From Pseudomonadales bacterium (GTDB lineage: Bacteria > Pseudomonadota > Gammaproteobacteria > Pseudomonadales > DC-out160): a stretch of 6,255 nucleotides of DNA. Within the stretch, counting starts at the first letter, position 1. Each line of letters starts with the position of its first letter. The notes below the pieces were generated by a model, which did no database searches, was not told the origin of the DNA, and saw only the letters and a program-made list of their open reading frames with translations. The stretch spans positions 1-6,255 of the forward strand of contig JAESQG010000548.1 in the NCBI GenBank assembly GCA_016765265.1, given 5' to 3'. Positions 6,050-6,255 of the stretch are shown piece by piece. The translations under genes and the position numbers were made by a program.

Positions 6050-6255
6050 TTAGGATAATCTATTTTCAATGCTTAATCGGGTAAATACGATACATATAAA
6101 AATGCCACTTACATAATAGGTAATATCTGCGATGGTGATAATGCCGGAGGTAAGGTTTTCTAGATGTTTTACGGTACTTATTTGTTGGAAAATCGTGGCA
6201 AGGGGACCTTCGAAATATTGGGAGAATTGAGGGGAGAAATAGAGTAAAAATAAAA
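6050..6255 (-). CDS. ABC-2 type permease, C-terminal part (GldF-like; continues past right edge)
   Basis: The minus strand gives an open frame of 67 codons from the right edge to TAA 6052-6050. It reads LYFSPQFSQYFEG, then ISTVKHLENLTSGIITIADI, a membrane helix (YYVSGIFICIVFTRL) and a short polar tail. A motif of the form S..-H...-G.I...D..Y followed by a last helix is the usual ending of ABC-2 permeases of the GldF/NosY type. The next gene downstream is GldG-like, one base after this stop, which supports the assignment. An ATPase gene would be expected further right, outside the window. Only the last part is visible, so the number of membrane segments and the start cannot be given. Confidence 0.75.
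   Translation of the reverse strand, partial: LFLLYFSPQFSQYFEGPLATIFQQISTVKHLENLTSGIITIADITYYVSGIFICIVFTRLSIENRLS

Noticed and set aside
1..6255. CRISPR array, tRNA, rRNA, riboswitch or toxin-antitoxin pair
   Set aside because: I looked for regularly spaced direct repeats, tRNA-like cloverleaf ends and small paired genes on both strands and saw none.

Overview
The window reads as part of a chromosome from a moderately AT-rich Gram-negative bacterium, probably a gammaproteobacterium. The clues are a lipoprotein-type periplasmic binding protein, a GacS/BarA-like hybrid histidine kinase, transposase remnants of types common in gammaproteobacteria, and an ABC-2/GldG-type gene pair. The assignment to a class is inference; there is no rRNA or other phylogenetic marker here.

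Layout. Positions 1 to about 280 (minus strand) hold the 3' part of an IS3-family orfA, and the start of orfB runs off the left edge. Positions 280 to 526 have no recognisable gene but contain a plausible sigma-70 promoter and a Shine-Dalgarno-like site. At 527-1474 (plus) is a lipoprotein of the NMT1/THI5-like (SsuA/TauA-like) ABC substrate-binding family. At 1490-3924 (plus) follows a membrane-bound hybrid histidine kinase (TM, extracytoplasmic sensor, TM, HAMP-like linker, PAS, HisKA, HATPase, REC). Its reading frame is broken at about 1726-1747, which leaves an 85-residue N-terminal piece and a 720-residue piece that keeps all the signalling domains. Positions 4003 to 4373 hold two fragments of integrase-core transposase genes in opposite orientation. 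The minus-strand pair at 4453-6255 is a complete GldG-like ABC auxiliary membrane protein and, upstream of it, the C-terminus of an ABC-2 permease that continues past the right edge.

How the genes fit together. The binding protein and kinase lie 15 bases apart on the same strand and look like one transcription unit. No ABC permease or ATPase accompanies the binding protein on this side, so the likely reading is a sensory binding protein that presents a ligand to the kinase. The kinase carries its own receiver domain but has no output domain, so a phosphotransfer protein and response regulator elsewhere would be needed. The frameshift suggests that the system is decaying, or that the kinase starts internally, or that there is a sequence error. 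The permease/GldG pair is a separate operon converging from the right.

Nothing here is clearly a new system. The most notable points are the broken kinase next to an intact binding protein, the transposase debris on both sides of this pair, and the back-to-front transposase fragments.
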